A DNA stretch of 64,000 bases from Sediminitomix flava (GTDB lineage Bacteria > Bacteroidota > Bacteroidia > Cytophagales > Flammeovirgaceae): the NCBI RefSeq assembly GCF_003149185.1, contig NZ_QGDO01000001.1, positions 434,001 through 498,000 on the forward strand, in the 5' to 3' direction. Every line of letters begins with the position of its first letter. Position 1 is the stretch's first letter. Below are positions 27,351-35,725 of this stretch, piece after piece. A program made the translations under genes and the position numbers. The notes under the pieces are model-generated. The model did no database searches, was not told the DNA's origin, and saw only the letters and a program-made list of their open reading frames with translations.

Positions 27351-28481
27351 ATGGAAACCGTTTTCAATCCAAACTCAGAGTTAAATCAAGTTGAAGATTT
27401 TTTACCTCTGAAAGGTACAGACCACATCGAATTCTATGTAGGTAACGCAAAACAAGCAGCCTACTTTTATCAATCTGCTTTCGGATTTAAGCTCGTTGCG
27501 TACGCTGGTCCTGAAACAGGTGTGAGAGATAAAGCTTCTTATGTATTAGAACAAGGGAAATTACGATTTGTATTTACGACAGCTATGCACCCCGAATCAG
27601 AAATTTCTGATCATGTAAGAAGACATAGCGATGGTGTGAAAGTTTTAGCACTTTGGGTAGATGATGCTAAAAAGTCTTTCGAAGAAACTGTTAAACGTGG
27701 GGCTACCCCTATCTCTGAACCTGAAATCTATACAGATTCAAATGGTGAAGTAGTTATTTCAGCAATTGCTACTTACGGTGAAACAGTTCATAAGTTTGTA
27801 GAAAGAGAACAATACGATGGTCCTTTCTTACCTGGTTATGAGGCTAGATCATCCACTTTCGAAACAACTCCTGTAGGTTTCAAATATGTTGATCACTGTG
27901 TAGGGAATGTTGAGCTAGGAAGAATGGATGAATGGGTTAAATTCTATGAAGATGTTATGGGATTTAAGCTACTCCTCACTTTTGACGATGAAGACATTTC
28001 GACTGAATATACAGCACTAATGTCTAAAGTTGTGACTAATGGCAATGGTTTTGTAAAATTCCCAATCAATGAACCTGCTGAAGGAAAGAGAAAATCTCAG
28101 ATTGATGAGTATTTAGAATTTTATCACGGAGCTGGTGTGCAACATATTGCTATTGCTACTGACGATATTCTTTTTACTGTGGCTGAACTTCGAAAAAGAG
28201 GTATTGAATTCCTTCACGTACCTAATGAATATTATGAAGATTTAAAGGACCGTGTAGGTGCTATTGATGAAGATATTGAAGCTTTAAAAGACTTGAACAT
28301 CTTGGTTGATAGAGATGAAGAGGGATACCTTCTTCAAATCTTCACAAAACCCGTTGAAGATAGACCAACACTATTCTTCGAGATCATTCAAAGAAAAGGC
28401 GCTAACTCTTTTGGTAAAGGAAACTTCAAAGCATTATTTGAAGCAATTGAAAGAGAACAAGCAAGACGAGGAAATCTGTAA
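27351..28481 (+). CDS. hppD: 4-hydroxyphenylpyruvate dioxygenase
   Basis: 376 residues from the ATG at 27351 (METVFNPNSELNQVEDFLPLKGTDHIEFYVGN, where homologues start). It converts 4-hydroxyphenylpyruvate and O2 into homogentisate and CO2 in tyrosine catabolism, in the cytoplasm. Two VOC domains; the iron triad is visible as His182 (VDHCVGN), His265 (GVQHIAIAT) and Glu344 (LFFEIIQRKG). The C-terminal RKGANSFGKGNFKALFEAIEREQ is the family gate helix region. Homogentisate dioxygenase is not beside it in this window. Own terminator at 28553. Confidence 0.96.
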   Translation: METVFNPNSELNQVEDFLPLKGTDHIEFYVGNAKQAAYFYQSAFGFKLVAYAGPETGVRDKASYVLEQGKLRFVFTTAMHPESEISDHVRRHSDGVKVLALWVDDAKKSFEETVKRGATPISEPEIYTDSNGEVVISAIATYGETVHKFVEREQYDGPFLPGYEARSSTFETTPVGFKYVDHCVGNVELGRMDEWVKFYEDVMGFKLLLTFDDEDISTEYTALMSKVVTNGNGFVKFPINEPAEGKRKSQIDEYLEFYHGAGVQHIAIATDDILFTVAELRKRGIEFLHVPNEYYEDLKDRVGAIDEDIEALKDLNILVDRDEEGYLLQIFTKPVEDRPTLFFEIIQRKGANSFGKGNFKALFEAIEREQARRGNL

Positions 28482-28552
28482 ATTATTTCGGTTACAGTCT
28501 GTAAATACCGAAAAGACTGTGTATGTTTTATATTCATCTGTATTTGAAAAAT

Positions 28553-28581
28553 GGTTCTAGTATCTGCTAGAACCTTTTTTT
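28553..28581 (+). terminator. hppD terminator
   Basis: GGTTCTAG (28553-28560) pairs with CTAGAACC (28567-28574) and is followed by seven T. Confidence 0.9.
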
Positions 28582-28612
28582 ATTCCCTGTATTCTAATTT
28601 CAAATACAAAAA

Positions 28613-28637
28613 AAAGCGACCCAGAAAGGATCGCTTT
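28613..28637 (-). terminator. Terminator of the TonB receptor/DUF4625 unit
   Basis: AAAGCGA arms pair with TCGCTTT (two further C-G pairs inside), followed on the minus strand by a T run. It lies 24 bp after the stop at 28662. Confidence 0.8.
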
Positions 28638-28661
28638 CAAAATTATAAGAATTGATATTTC

Positions 28662-29291
28662 TTACAATTCTTCGTGGTCATGATCGCCATGCTCAATATG
28701 AATATCTTTAAATTCGATAGTTTCGTTACCAAACTCATCAAATACGAAAAGAATAGCGTGATACTCTCCTTCTGGAATCTCTACAACAGAACCATCAACT
28801 GGTAGATCTGCTTCATCTCCTTCCCAAGCTTTACCAGCCATAGCTCCTGTTTTATAGATATATTCAGGGATATCGAAGTGGTAATGCTCTAAGCTCACAC
28901 TTGATGAAGGATTATCGAAAGTTCCAATGAAATCCTCATTCCAACCGAAGTTATCCTCATCCTCATCTGTTGAAGCAGCTGATCTATGGTTATGTCCATG
29001 GTCATGTCCATCAAAGTTCGGGTGGATGTTCAATTTCCATGATACGATATCAGAGTCATCAATTGCTGAGAACTCTAAGATAGCTTCTTCACCTGCATGT
29101 AGCTCTACGTGCTCATGTTCATGGTCTTCAGAACTTGATCTGTGATTATGATCATGTTCTTCATCAGCCATAAAAATCTCGAATTCTGTAACTTCTGGTC
29201 CAGTTTTGTCAACACTGTCCTCAGAATCGTCACATGATGTCATAAATGCAGTAAGTGCAAAAGAAGCAGCAAAAATAATCGACTTTTTCAT
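28662..29291 (-). CDS. His-rich DUF4625-type lipoprotein, putative metal-binding partner of the TonB receptor
   Basis: 209 residues. Lipoprotein signal ending FMTSC (Cys20). The remainder resembles DUF4625: an Ig-like beta sandwich with acidic stretches. Three His-rich clusters stand out: residues 46-61 (HDHNH and HEHEH), 96-102 (HDHGHNH) and near 201-206 (HGDHDH). These are strong candidates for zinc, or perhaps nickel, copper or cobalt, binding. The gene starts 30 bp after the TonB receptor gene and shares its double operator, so it probably receives or buffers the imported metal at the cell envelope. The metal is inferred, not shown. Confidence 0.85.
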   Translation of the reverse strand: MKKSIIFAASFALTAFMTSCDDSEDSVDKTGPEVTEFEIFMADEEHDHNHRSSSEDHEHEHVELHAGEEAILEFSAIDDSDIVSWKLNIHPNFDGHDHGHNHRSAASTDEDEDNFGWNEDFIGTFDNPSSSVSLEHYHFDIPEYIYKTGAMAGKAWEGDEADLPVDGSVVEIPEGEYHAILFVFDEFGNETIEFKDIHIEHGDHDHEEL

Positions 29292-29321
29292 TTGTAAAGA
29301 TTTGTATACTATTAAGTTAAA

Positions 29322-31664
29322 CTAAAACCAAAGGCGAACACTAGCAGTCACATTACGTCCCTGCTCTGGTAGCCCTAATATTCTATATCTACTCAGATGA
29401 TCCATGTAATAGGTATCCAAGAGATTATCTATTCTAAAATTGAAAGATCCATGTAAATGCTCACTCACATCAAAGAAACAGCCCAAGTGTAAATTGACTA
29501 ATTGAAAGCCTTCTGTCATTGGCTCATTTCTGTCTACTCGATCTTGGTCAGCAGTAATTCTGTATTCTAGATTTATAAAAGGTCTATTAAATACACCGAC
29601 ATTACTCTGATACTCATATGAGAGTGTAGTCAAGGTAGAAATAGGAGGAGTAAACGGGAATGCGATAGGTTCTTCCAACCTTCTGTTATATAGATACTCT
29701 CCTACATGTTCTATTTTCCAAGATTGATTAAAGTTGAAGAATGTCTCCCATTCAAAACCTGTATGAATACCATCATCTTGTTTATATTGATAGATTTGAC
29801 CTGCATCAGGTAAATTTGAAGGAGTAGAAGAAGGTGATAAATAAATGTAATTCTTAAATAAGTAGAAGTAAGGACTTAATGTAAGTCCAAATCGCTCATT
29901 CTTAAAGGAAGCGACAAACTCAGCTTGATAACCAATCTCCTCATCTAAATCTGCATTACCCTTTTCATGCCTAAATGTACCATGATGCACTCCATTCATA
30001 GCCAACTCTGGTACATTAGGAGCTCTAAAAGACTTCGCAAAATTCAACTTAAAATCTAGTTCAGAAATAGGCGTATAATTCAGTCCGATGGCATAAGATA
30101 GATTTGAAAAATTCTTCTCCATTGCCTCATTTCTGTACCATGGTTTTTCAGGATCTTCAGGATTTGGGAAAATTTCATCGACATATTCATCCACTTCTAT
30201 TTGAATCAGATCATATCTAATTCCACCATCCAATTTCAGCTTATCAGAAAATGTATAAGCTCCAACCCAAAATGCACCCAACGCATCTTGACGGTAACTT
30301 GGAAGTAGGTGATCAAAACCCATCTCAGTATTTTGCTGATGTTCGCTGCTGATCCCTAAAGACTGTACAAAATTACTCCCCTCTCCGATTACAAGGAGGA
30401 TGTTAGAGGTATATGTCTCTAAATCTAAACCAAGTGCTAAGTATTCGTACTCTCCAAGAGGTCTTCCGTGCCTAGTAGGGTCTGAAAGTTCTCTTCTTTT
30501 ATTTTGCTGATAACCTAAGTCTATATGCAAGTGGTTTTCACCAAGTAAAAACTCTGAATTCAGAATCGTTTTAAAGTGATTTACTTCTTGCCTTGGTACT
30601 TCTGGTGTTCTACTCTTTAAGTCAAAAGTAGACAACCAATTAGAGGAAGGTATTCCGATAGCTCCAGGGAAAAAGCCCGAAATCTGATTATAATTGTTTA
30701 CCGTCAGAGCAATATTTCCCCAACTCTTATCGATACCAAATGTTCCTCCAATATTATATTCACTCCCTGAGGTATTTGCCAATGTTCTGTCTTCAATTGG
30801 AAATCGATAAGTCAGATAGACAAAATCATCTGCAGGAACACGATAATTCCCATAGTCTTGATATGAAGCATTTAGTTTCAAAAACTGATCATTGTTCATC
30901 TTAAGACCAAGGTTAAAAGCCGAACCTATACTTTGGTTATTACTTTTATAAACAGTATTTAGACTTACCTGTAAAGAATCTTCTGGTATTTTCCCTTCTT
31001 CCACATTTATAACTCCTCCCATAGCATCTGAGCCATACAAAAGAGAGGATGCTCCTTTAGCAATCTCAATGCCTTCTACACTCTCTTGGCTAATTGCCAA
31101 TCCGTGATCTGAGCCCCATTGCTGATCCTGTTGCTTAATTCCGTTTGTATTTACAACAATACGGTTAGCCGATAAACCTCGAATAACAGGCTTACTAACT
31201 CCCACACCTACTTTTTGAGTATTAATACCAGCTCGTTGAGCCAATGCATGACCAAGAGTGTTGGCTTGTTGCTTATATAGGTATTCGCTATTTAAATACT
31301 CGGTTACTTTGGACTGCTTGAAAATATCTTCTTTATGTTCTTCAATACTTACTTCATTCAATTCTACTAAAGAAGACTTGAGATAAATATGATAGGCTTG
31401 ACTTTCGGATAAATCAACATCAATAGTTTGACTGATAAAGCCCAATGATGATATTTCAAACTGAAACTTTTCCCCAGTTATGTCATAGAAGTCTACAATA
31501 CCTTCCGCATTTGTAATACCTCCTAACTGATCATCAGCAGATTTTATAGTTGCCCCTATGATTGGCAACATGGTACTTTCCTCTAGTACGTGTAAATGAA
31601 TATCTTGGGCAAAAGAATTTCTAGCCAAAAAGGCTATAATTAATATTAGTAAGTTTCTAACCAT
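29322..31664 (-). CDS. TonB-dependent receptor, putative metal uptake
   Basis: 780 residues from the ATG at 31664. The frame can be extended to a TTG at 31715, but that crosses the promoter and operators. Signal peptide ends NSFA-Q. Residues about 20-105 form a carboxypeptidase-regulatory-like domain (LHVLEESTMLPIIGATIKSA). The plug domain covers about 110-225 (LGHALAQRAGINTQKVGVGVSKPVIRGL, then IEIAKGASSLLYGSDAMGGVINV), and the barrel ends with the strand RNVTASVRLWF. It resembles the cobalamin/siderophore/zinc receptor class more than SusC. Paired downstream with a His-rich lipoprotein and preceded by a 24-bp inverted repeat, so a metal-starvation uptake function (zinc favoured) is inferred. 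Confidence 0.92.
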   Translation of the reverse strand: MVRNLLILIIAFLARNSFAQDIHLHVLEESTMLPIIGATIKSADDQLGGITNAEGIVDFYDITGEKFQFEISSLGFISQTIDVDLSESQAYHIYLKSSLVELNEVSIEEHKEDIFKQSKVTEYLNSEYLYKQQANTLGHALAQRAGINTQKVGVGVSKPVIRGLSANRIVVNTNGIKQQDQQWGSDHGLAISQESVEGIEIAKGASSLLYGSDAMGGVINVEEGKIPEDSLQVSLNTVYKSNNQSIGSAFNLGLKMNNDQFLKLNASYQDYGNYRVPADDFVYLTYRFPIEDRTLANTSGSEYNIGGTFGIDKSWGNIALTVNNYNQISGFFPGAIGIPSSNWLSTFDLKSRTPEVPRQEVNHFKTILNSEFLLGENHLHIDLGYQQNKRRELSDPTRHGRPLGEYEYLALGLDLETYTSNILLVIGEGSNFVQSLGISSEHQQNTEMGFDHLLPSYRQDALGAFWVGAYTFSDKLKLDGGIRYDLIQIEVDEYVDEIFPNPEDPEKPWYRNEAMEKNFSNLSYAIGLNYTPISELDFKLNFAKSFRAPNVPELAMNGVHHGTFRHEKGNADLDEEIGYQAEFVASFKNERFGLTLSPYFYLFKNYIYLSPSSTPSNLPDAGQIYQYKQDDGIHTGFEWETFFNFNQSWKIEHVGEYLYNRRLEEPIAFPFTPPISTLTTLSYEYQSNVGVFNRPFINLEYRITADQDRVDRNEPMTEGFQLVNLHLGCFFDVSEHLHGSFNFRIDNLLDTYYMDHLSRYRILGLPEQGRNVTASVRLWF

Positions 31665-31732
31665 ATTTAAATGCAATACAGTTGCAAACTTAGAAACCAA
31701 ATTCACTATTTGCAACTGTATTGCATTTAAAT
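31665..31732 (-). promoter_or_regulatory. Double operator / 24-bp perfect inverted repeat (putative Zur/Fur-type site)
   Basis: A 24-bp arm at 31665-31688 is repeated inverted at 31709-31732 with a 20-bp spacer, with no mismatch. Each arm itself contains the dyad TGCAA-N5-TTGCA, so there are two operator-like sites facing each other. One ends at the base next to the start codon (31664). In the spacer, TGAATTTG (31698-31705, minus) is one base off the -7 box, so bound dimers would block polymerase. The metal regulator is inferred from the downstream genes. Confidence 0.75.
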
Positions 31733-31814
31733 TGTCTAATAATCACGAACTAAAATGAAAAAAGTTCCTTCTGAATAAGATTTATTTTATATGAAGTTTT
31801 AATATTCTAAATCT

Positions 31815-32273
31815 TTACTTCTTCGAAAAGGATTTATCGTAAGTGTTTATCCAATCTTCTGGAGTAATTTTGCGGACTAGTTCAGCGATCAGATCATATG
31901 GAATATGATCGACTTTTTTAAATCGAATACAGCTTTTCCCCATATCCAATTTGTATTTGCTATGCTTCGGAAATTCTGTTACAAACCAATCCAACAGATC
32001 TGTATCAGCGTAAATTCCCATATGATAAAAACCAATGAAGTTTTTTTGAGAAGCAATATTTAGAAATGGAAGTGGAAGTTCTGGATTGCAATGGTAGCCT
32101 TTAGGGTACAATGAATGAGGCACAACATAACCGATCATTCCATAATTCATTGTTTCTTCAAAGCCTTCTGGTAAGTTTTCAAGAATAACATCTCTTAATT
32201 TCTCAAAAAATTCCTTCCGATCAGATGGAACCTGCTCTAGGTATTCTAAAGGAGTAGCTGCTTCAATTTTCAT
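31815..32273 (-). CDS. DUF1801 domain protein
   Basis: 152 residues. Typical DUF1801 (YdhG-like) features: DRKEFFEKLRDVILENLPEGFEETMNYGMIGYVVPHSLYP near the N-terminus, FLNIASQKNFIGFYHMGIY, and a C-terminal SCIRFKKVDHIPYDLIAELV helix. The family is small, cytoplasmic and of unknown biochemical role. It starts 8 bp after the stop of the VOC gene and is probably co-transcribed with it. Confidence 0.88.
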   Translation of the reverse strand: MKIEAATPLEYLEQVPSDRKEFFEKLRDVILENLPEGFEETMNYGMIGYVVPHSLYPKGYHCNPELPLPFLNIASQKNFIGFYHMGIYADTDLLDWFVTEFPKHSKYKLDMGKSCIRFKKVDHIPYDLIAELVRKITPEDWINTYDKSFSKK

Positions 32274-32281
32274 CTGTATGC

Positions 32282-32695
32282 TTATTTTGTTCTTCCCTCA
32301 ACTAATTTCTCGTATTCAATATCATTTGGCTCCCAAAGCTGAACCTTACTTCCTTCAGAATCCAAAATATGTACAAACTTACCGTAAGGAAATTCCTGTA
32401 TTTCATCTAAGACTTGGACTCCTTCAGATTTTAAAACCTCTACCAATTTCTCTAAATTCTCGACTCTGTAATTGATCATAAAGTCCTTCTCTGAAGGTTC
32501 AAAATACTTCGAATCTTCTTTAAAGGGGCTCCATTGTGAAAAACCTTTCTTTTCTGGTGTATCGGAATTTCGCCATTCAAAGTTTGTCCCATAAGGATCG
32601 GTATCTAAACCAAGATGTGTTTTATACCAATTCTTAGTCTTTTCAGGGTCTTTACACTTGAAAAAAATACCTCCTATACCTGTTACTCTTTTCAT
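32282..32695 (-). CDS. VOC family protein (glyoxalase/dioxygenase-like)
   Basis: 137 residues, one VOC unit pair: GIGGIFFKCKDPEKTKNWYKTHLGLD at the N-terminus and a second beta-alpha-beta-beta-beta half at about 75-130, with FVHILDSEGSKVQLWEPND as the usual end. Metal-binding His/Glu are only partly in place, so the substrate cannot be told. It stands between a small lipoprotein gene (20 bp upstream) and a DUF1801 gene (8 bp downstream), apparently one operon. Confidence 0.88.
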   Translation of the reverse strand: MKRVTGIGGIFFKCKDPEKTKNWYKTHLGLDTDPYGTNFEWRNSDTPEKKGFSQWSPFKEDSKYFEPSEKDFMINYRVENLEKLVEVLKSEGVQVLDEIQEFPYGKFVHILDSEGSKVQLWEPNDIEYEKLVEGRTK

Positions 32696-32715
32696 AAGTT
32701 TTAATGATTATTGAA

Positions 32716-33129
32716 TTACATGTTTCCAATGTAAAAAGGCACATTGTCACGAATAAGGTAATCTCTTCTAAAACCTTGTTTTTTTAGTTTAAGCGTAAGT
32801 GAAGAAACTTCTAAATCACCCTTAAACCCATCGTTACAATCAACGATCATATGCAATCGCTTTAGTTTTCCTTTATCCGTAAAAGTAGATTTAGAGAAGT
32901 CTAGATCAATGTCCTTATCTTTTTTAAAAATTTCTTTCAACTGCTCTAAATCTGATTTTGAGTTTGAGGAGCTCAACACTAAACTAGCTTCATCATCATT
33001 GATTACATATACCAAACTAGATTGAACAGCATCCTTTTCTTCTTCCCCTTTGTTTTTAGCCGATTCGGTAGAACAAGAAGTAATTAGAAGCAAGAATAGA
33101 ATTAGATTAAAGAATAAATAAGATTTCAT
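32716..33129 (-). CDS. Small lipoprotein of unknown function
   Basis: 137 residues with a lipobox LLITSC (Cys19). After a Glu/Lys linker comes a compact alpha-beta domain: DIDLDFSKSTFTDKGKLKRLHMIVDC and GDLEVSSLTLKLKKQGF. The pattern of a short helix, DFS-type strand, KGKL turn and VDC strand recalls the C-terminal repeat of Bacteroidota BlaR1/M56-like membrane peptidases, but this one has no peptidase part. Lies first in the three-gene unit with the VOC and DUF1801 genes. Function unknown. Confidence 0.65.
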   Translation of the reverse strand: MKSYLFFNLILFLLLITSCSTESAKNKGEEEKDAVQSSLVYVINDDEASLVLSSSNSKSDLEQLKEIFKKDKDIDLDFSKSTFTDKGKLKRLHMIVDCNDGFKGDLEVSSLTLKLKKQGFRRDYLIRDNVPFYIGNM

Positions 33130-33191
33130 CTCGTCATTAATTATATCAAAATTTAGATATGAAAAATACTAATTTTTAGAAGATATAAAAA

Positions 33192-33221
33192 AGCCCTAGC
33201 AGTACAGAGACTGCTAGGGCT
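33192..33221 (-). terminator. Terminator of the PKD lipoprotein gene
   Basis: A 12-bp perfect stem (AGCCCTAGCAGT / ACTGCTAGGGCT), followed on the minus strand by a run of six T. Confidence 0.92.
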
Positions 33222-33245
33222 GTGTTTATCATGACTTAAACTAAA

Positions 33246-34349
33246 CTATTGTACAAGCTCAATTGAGAAATCATCAAAACGAGCATCAACTGCACTGTTT
33301 GTCATATAAATCGCAATATGATCATTGTCTCCAGTTTCAAAATTCACAGTTGCTCTCACATATTCGTTTGCATCTGTCTGGTCATTGAAGTCTGAAGCAG
33401 TAATTGTAGCACCTTCTACACCTGCCAAGTCCTCTACGTGACCACCAAGAATAGCGACATTCAAATTACCGCCATCTCCAGCTTTCAAGGTATAATAGAA
33501 TGTTACATTGTATTCTGAATTTGGTCTAACTTCTACTAGCTGATACGCCATTCTTGAACCATCACCAGGTAGTTTACCTGCTTTGTTACCACTTTTCACA
33601 GGGCTAGAAGAACTTTGAATTTTACCACCCAAATTCGGTGACATATGCCATGAAGCATACAATTCGTCATTATCAGCTGACTCGAAACTAGGTAAAGAAA
33701 TCTCAGCAATTACACCTTCACTTACAGAAACTACCATTTCTTTCATTTCTGTTTCTCCTAGAATATCAGTAGCTGTCAATGTTACTGTATAATCTCCACC
33801 TGTAGCGTACTCATGAACTGGTGATTCTTCCGTAGATGTATTTTCATCACCAAAATCCCATGCATATGATACTGCATTTTCTGAAATATTACTGAAAGAA
33901 ACTTCAAGTGGTTTTGTTTCACTATAAGTAACTGTAAAGTCAGCAATCAACATAATCTCTAAAACAGTTACACTAACGATCTTTGAATTTGATTGATCTG
34001 TTTCATCAGCTGCCGTTAATTTCACGTCATAAATCCCTGGATCAGTATACGTATGAACAGGAGATTCATCTGTTGAAGTATTTCCATCACCAAAATCCCA
34101 TGCATAAGAAGAAGCATCAGAAGAAGCATTTGCGAAAGTTACTTCATATGGAGAATCTGGATTTTCATTTGAAAACGTAAAGTTTGCGATTGGCTTAACA
34201 ACTCTATCGCTCTCCACTACTTCATTAATACTATCTTCTGTTTCTTCACATGCCGTGAATGAAAGTCCTGAAAGGAATAATGCGGCTATTGAAATCTTCA
34301 ATAAGTAAGAAGTATTAAATATGTTGCTACTGGTCAATTTCTTTCTCAT
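33246..34349 (-). CDS. Two-PKD surface lipoprotein with C-terminal carbohydrate-binding-like domain
   Basis: 367 residues. Lipobox LSFTAC (Cys34). Two PKD domains are evident at about 52-130 and 134-211, each with YAWDFGD and a SPVH-Y-G-Y-V-LT-A-D ending. The C-terminal 150 residues (ISLPSFESADNDELYASWHMS to VDARFDDFSIELVQ) form a jelly-roll-like beta domain, of the kind seen in carbohydrate-binding modules. The gene lies 294 bp upstream of the PL7 lyase in the same direction but each has its own terminator. Probably binds polysaccharide, perhaps alginate, at the cell surface; inferred from context. Confidence 0.85.
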   Translation of the reverse strand: MRKKLTSSNIFNTSYLLKISIAALFLSGLSFTACEETEDSINEVVESDRVVKPIANFTFSNENPDSPYEVTFANASSDASSYAWDFGDGNTSTDESPVHTYTDPGIYDVKLTAADETDQSNSKIVSVTVLEIMLIADFTVTYSETKPLEVSFSNISENAVSYAWDFGDENTSTEESPVHEYATGGDYTVTLTATDILGETEMKEMVVSVSEGVIAEISLPSFESADNDELYASWHMSPNLGGKIQSSSSPVKSGNKAGKLPGDGSRMAYQLVEVRPNSEYNVTFYYTLKAGDGGNLNVAILGGHVEDLAGVEGATITASDFNDQTDANEYVRATVNFETGDNDHIAIYMTNSAVDARFDDFSIELVQ

Positions 34350-34534
34350 TGCTATAATCTTAAGTTGAATAATCAGACTGATTAGTCCATTAAAAAATCA
34401 TTTACATCAAATAATCTTTACGATTAGGTGAGTCGCGAACTCGAAAATAAAGGTAGTTAATACACTTAGTATCAAATACCATTTTCAGCTAGAATAATAC
34501 CATATTTGAATTTGTCAGTTTAATCTTAAAAAAA

Positions 34535-34569
34535 AGCCTAAAACAACCCGTTAAGGGCTATTCTAGGCT
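34535..34569 (-). terminator. Probable terminator of the PL7 lyase gene
   Basis: Outer AGCCTA / TAGGCT plus an inner GCCC/GGGT-type pairing, followed on the minus strand by a long T run. It is 75 bp beyond the stop at 34644. Confidence 0.65.
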
Positions 34570-34643
34570 ACAACACATTCATAACATTAACCAAATCTTA
34601 TAGCTCAAAAAGCTATTTTTTCATTCCGAAACAGACCGTCAAC

Positions 34644-35537
34644 TTAATCCAAATGCTCAGTAACAACTTTATACAAAACTACTTGAGCAGATTTTTCATA
34701 ATCTTTATTGTATTTAAAATAATTTCCTGTTTTGAAATAATTTTGATAGGCGTATCCATTCCCTACATAGTCATAAAGTTCAGTAAATGGAATATCAATA
34801 TCTTTAGCTTCACATTCTATTCCGTAATAGAACTTCCCTCCTTCAACCTTCAGTTTCATTGTAAAGATTTCATTATCCACTGTCGCAATTGTGATCTTCT
34901 CATCATCATCACTCGTCCAAACACCATCAGAAGGTTTTACATAATATTCCACTACAATATCTCCATCTTTCCATTGTATTTTAATTGTGGCTGGTGAACC
35001 TTCCAATCCTTCAGTTTCTTTACCATGAATCTGAGCTACGTAAGTTTGACCAGAACCTTCGCAGTAGTCTACCTTTAGGGTTGTTTCTAACACATGAGTT
35101 CCTGTTTGCATATACCAGTTGTCATTAGTATCAGGATTACCTTTCCAAAATTCGCGAAGTTCAGTTCTACAATACTTTCCTCCTCCTAAGTCTGAATAAC
35201 CAGAAGTTGTATATCCTGTAAACTTGGTATACATCGTATAACTCCCATCTTCATTTTGGTAGAAAAACTCATTCTGCTCATCAGTTAATCCATCAGCAGT
35301 AATAATATCTGGGTAGATTGAGGTTGCTTTTCCATTTTCCTTTTCAAGTGGCACAGATAAATACCAATTTTCCCATTTGATATTTACTTCTTCCTCTACA
35401 GGATCATCGACAGGAGTCTCAACAGGATCCTTATCATCATCAATTGGCTCAAATTCTTTCGATTCTTCAAAACAAGAAGAAAGCGAGAACACTAATGCAA
35501 AAAGTAAAGTCAAAGTCTGTAAGCTATATTTTTTCAT
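34644..35537 (-). CDS. Alginate lyase, polysaccharide lyase family 7 lipoprotein
   Basis: 297 residues. Lipoprotein signal LVFSLSSC (Cys22), then an acidic Asp/Glu/Pro linker and a PL7 jelly-roll from about residue 52. The three PL7 signatures are all present: RTELREF (124-130), QIH (169-171) and YFKTGNY (267-273); Arg, Gln, His and Tyr of these make the catalytic site. It cleaves alginate by beta-elimination, and the QIH form often goes with polyguluronate preference (QVH with polymannuronate is not a strict rule). As a lipoprotein it probably works on the cell surface or in the periplasm. Linked in function to kdgK at 24001. Confidence 0.95.
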   Translation of the reverse strand: MKKYSLQTLTLLFALVFSLSSCFEESKEFEPIDDDKDPVETPVDDPVEEEVNIKWENWYLSVPLEKENGKATSIYPDIITADGLTDEQNEFFYQNEDGSYTMYTKFTGYTTSGYSDLGGGKYCRTELREFWKGNPDTNDNWYMQTGTHVLETTLKVDYCEGSGQTYVAQIHGKETEGLEGSPATIKIQWKDGDIVVEYYVKPSDGVWTSDDDEKITIATVDNEIFTMKLKVEGGKFYYGIECEAKDIDIPFTELYDYVGNGYAYQNYFKTGNYFKYNKDYEKSAQVVLYKVVTEHLD

Positions 35538-35690
35538 ACTAAAAATCCGATTGTTCGATGGTCAAAATAGCATGTACCAAAACATCCTCATAATTGAAAA
35601 AATGATCTTAACAGAAAATGAACAATTTTGATATTAATAAATCTCGGATTTTCATAAAATAGATGGACACATTAAACGATTGAGCATAAA

Positions 35691-35718
35691 AAAACTCAAA
35701 CATTCCTGCTTGAGTTTT
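35691..35718 (-). terminator. hisF terminator
   Basis: AAAACTCAA (35691-35699) pairs with TTGAGTTTT (35710-35718), followed on the minus strand by TTTTTTATG. Eight bases after the hisF stop. Confidence 0.88.
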
Positions 35719-35725
35719 CAGTTTC

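Noticed and set aside
27203-27394. Plus-strand frame before hppD
   Set aside because: No promoter, no family, and it overlaps the hppD start in another frame.
28306-28560. 84-residue plus-strand frame over the end of hppD
   Set aside because: Out of frame with hppD and reaches into its terminator; no independent support.
33192-33221. Stem as a repeated mobile element
   Set aside because: Stem plus T run and position 24 bp after a stop fit an ordinary terminator; other hairpins in the window have unrelated sequences.
35377-35631. 84-residue plus-strand frame rich in Ser/Gly/Thr
   Set aside because: Antisense to the acidic linker and signal of the PL7 gene, whose motifs are decisive.
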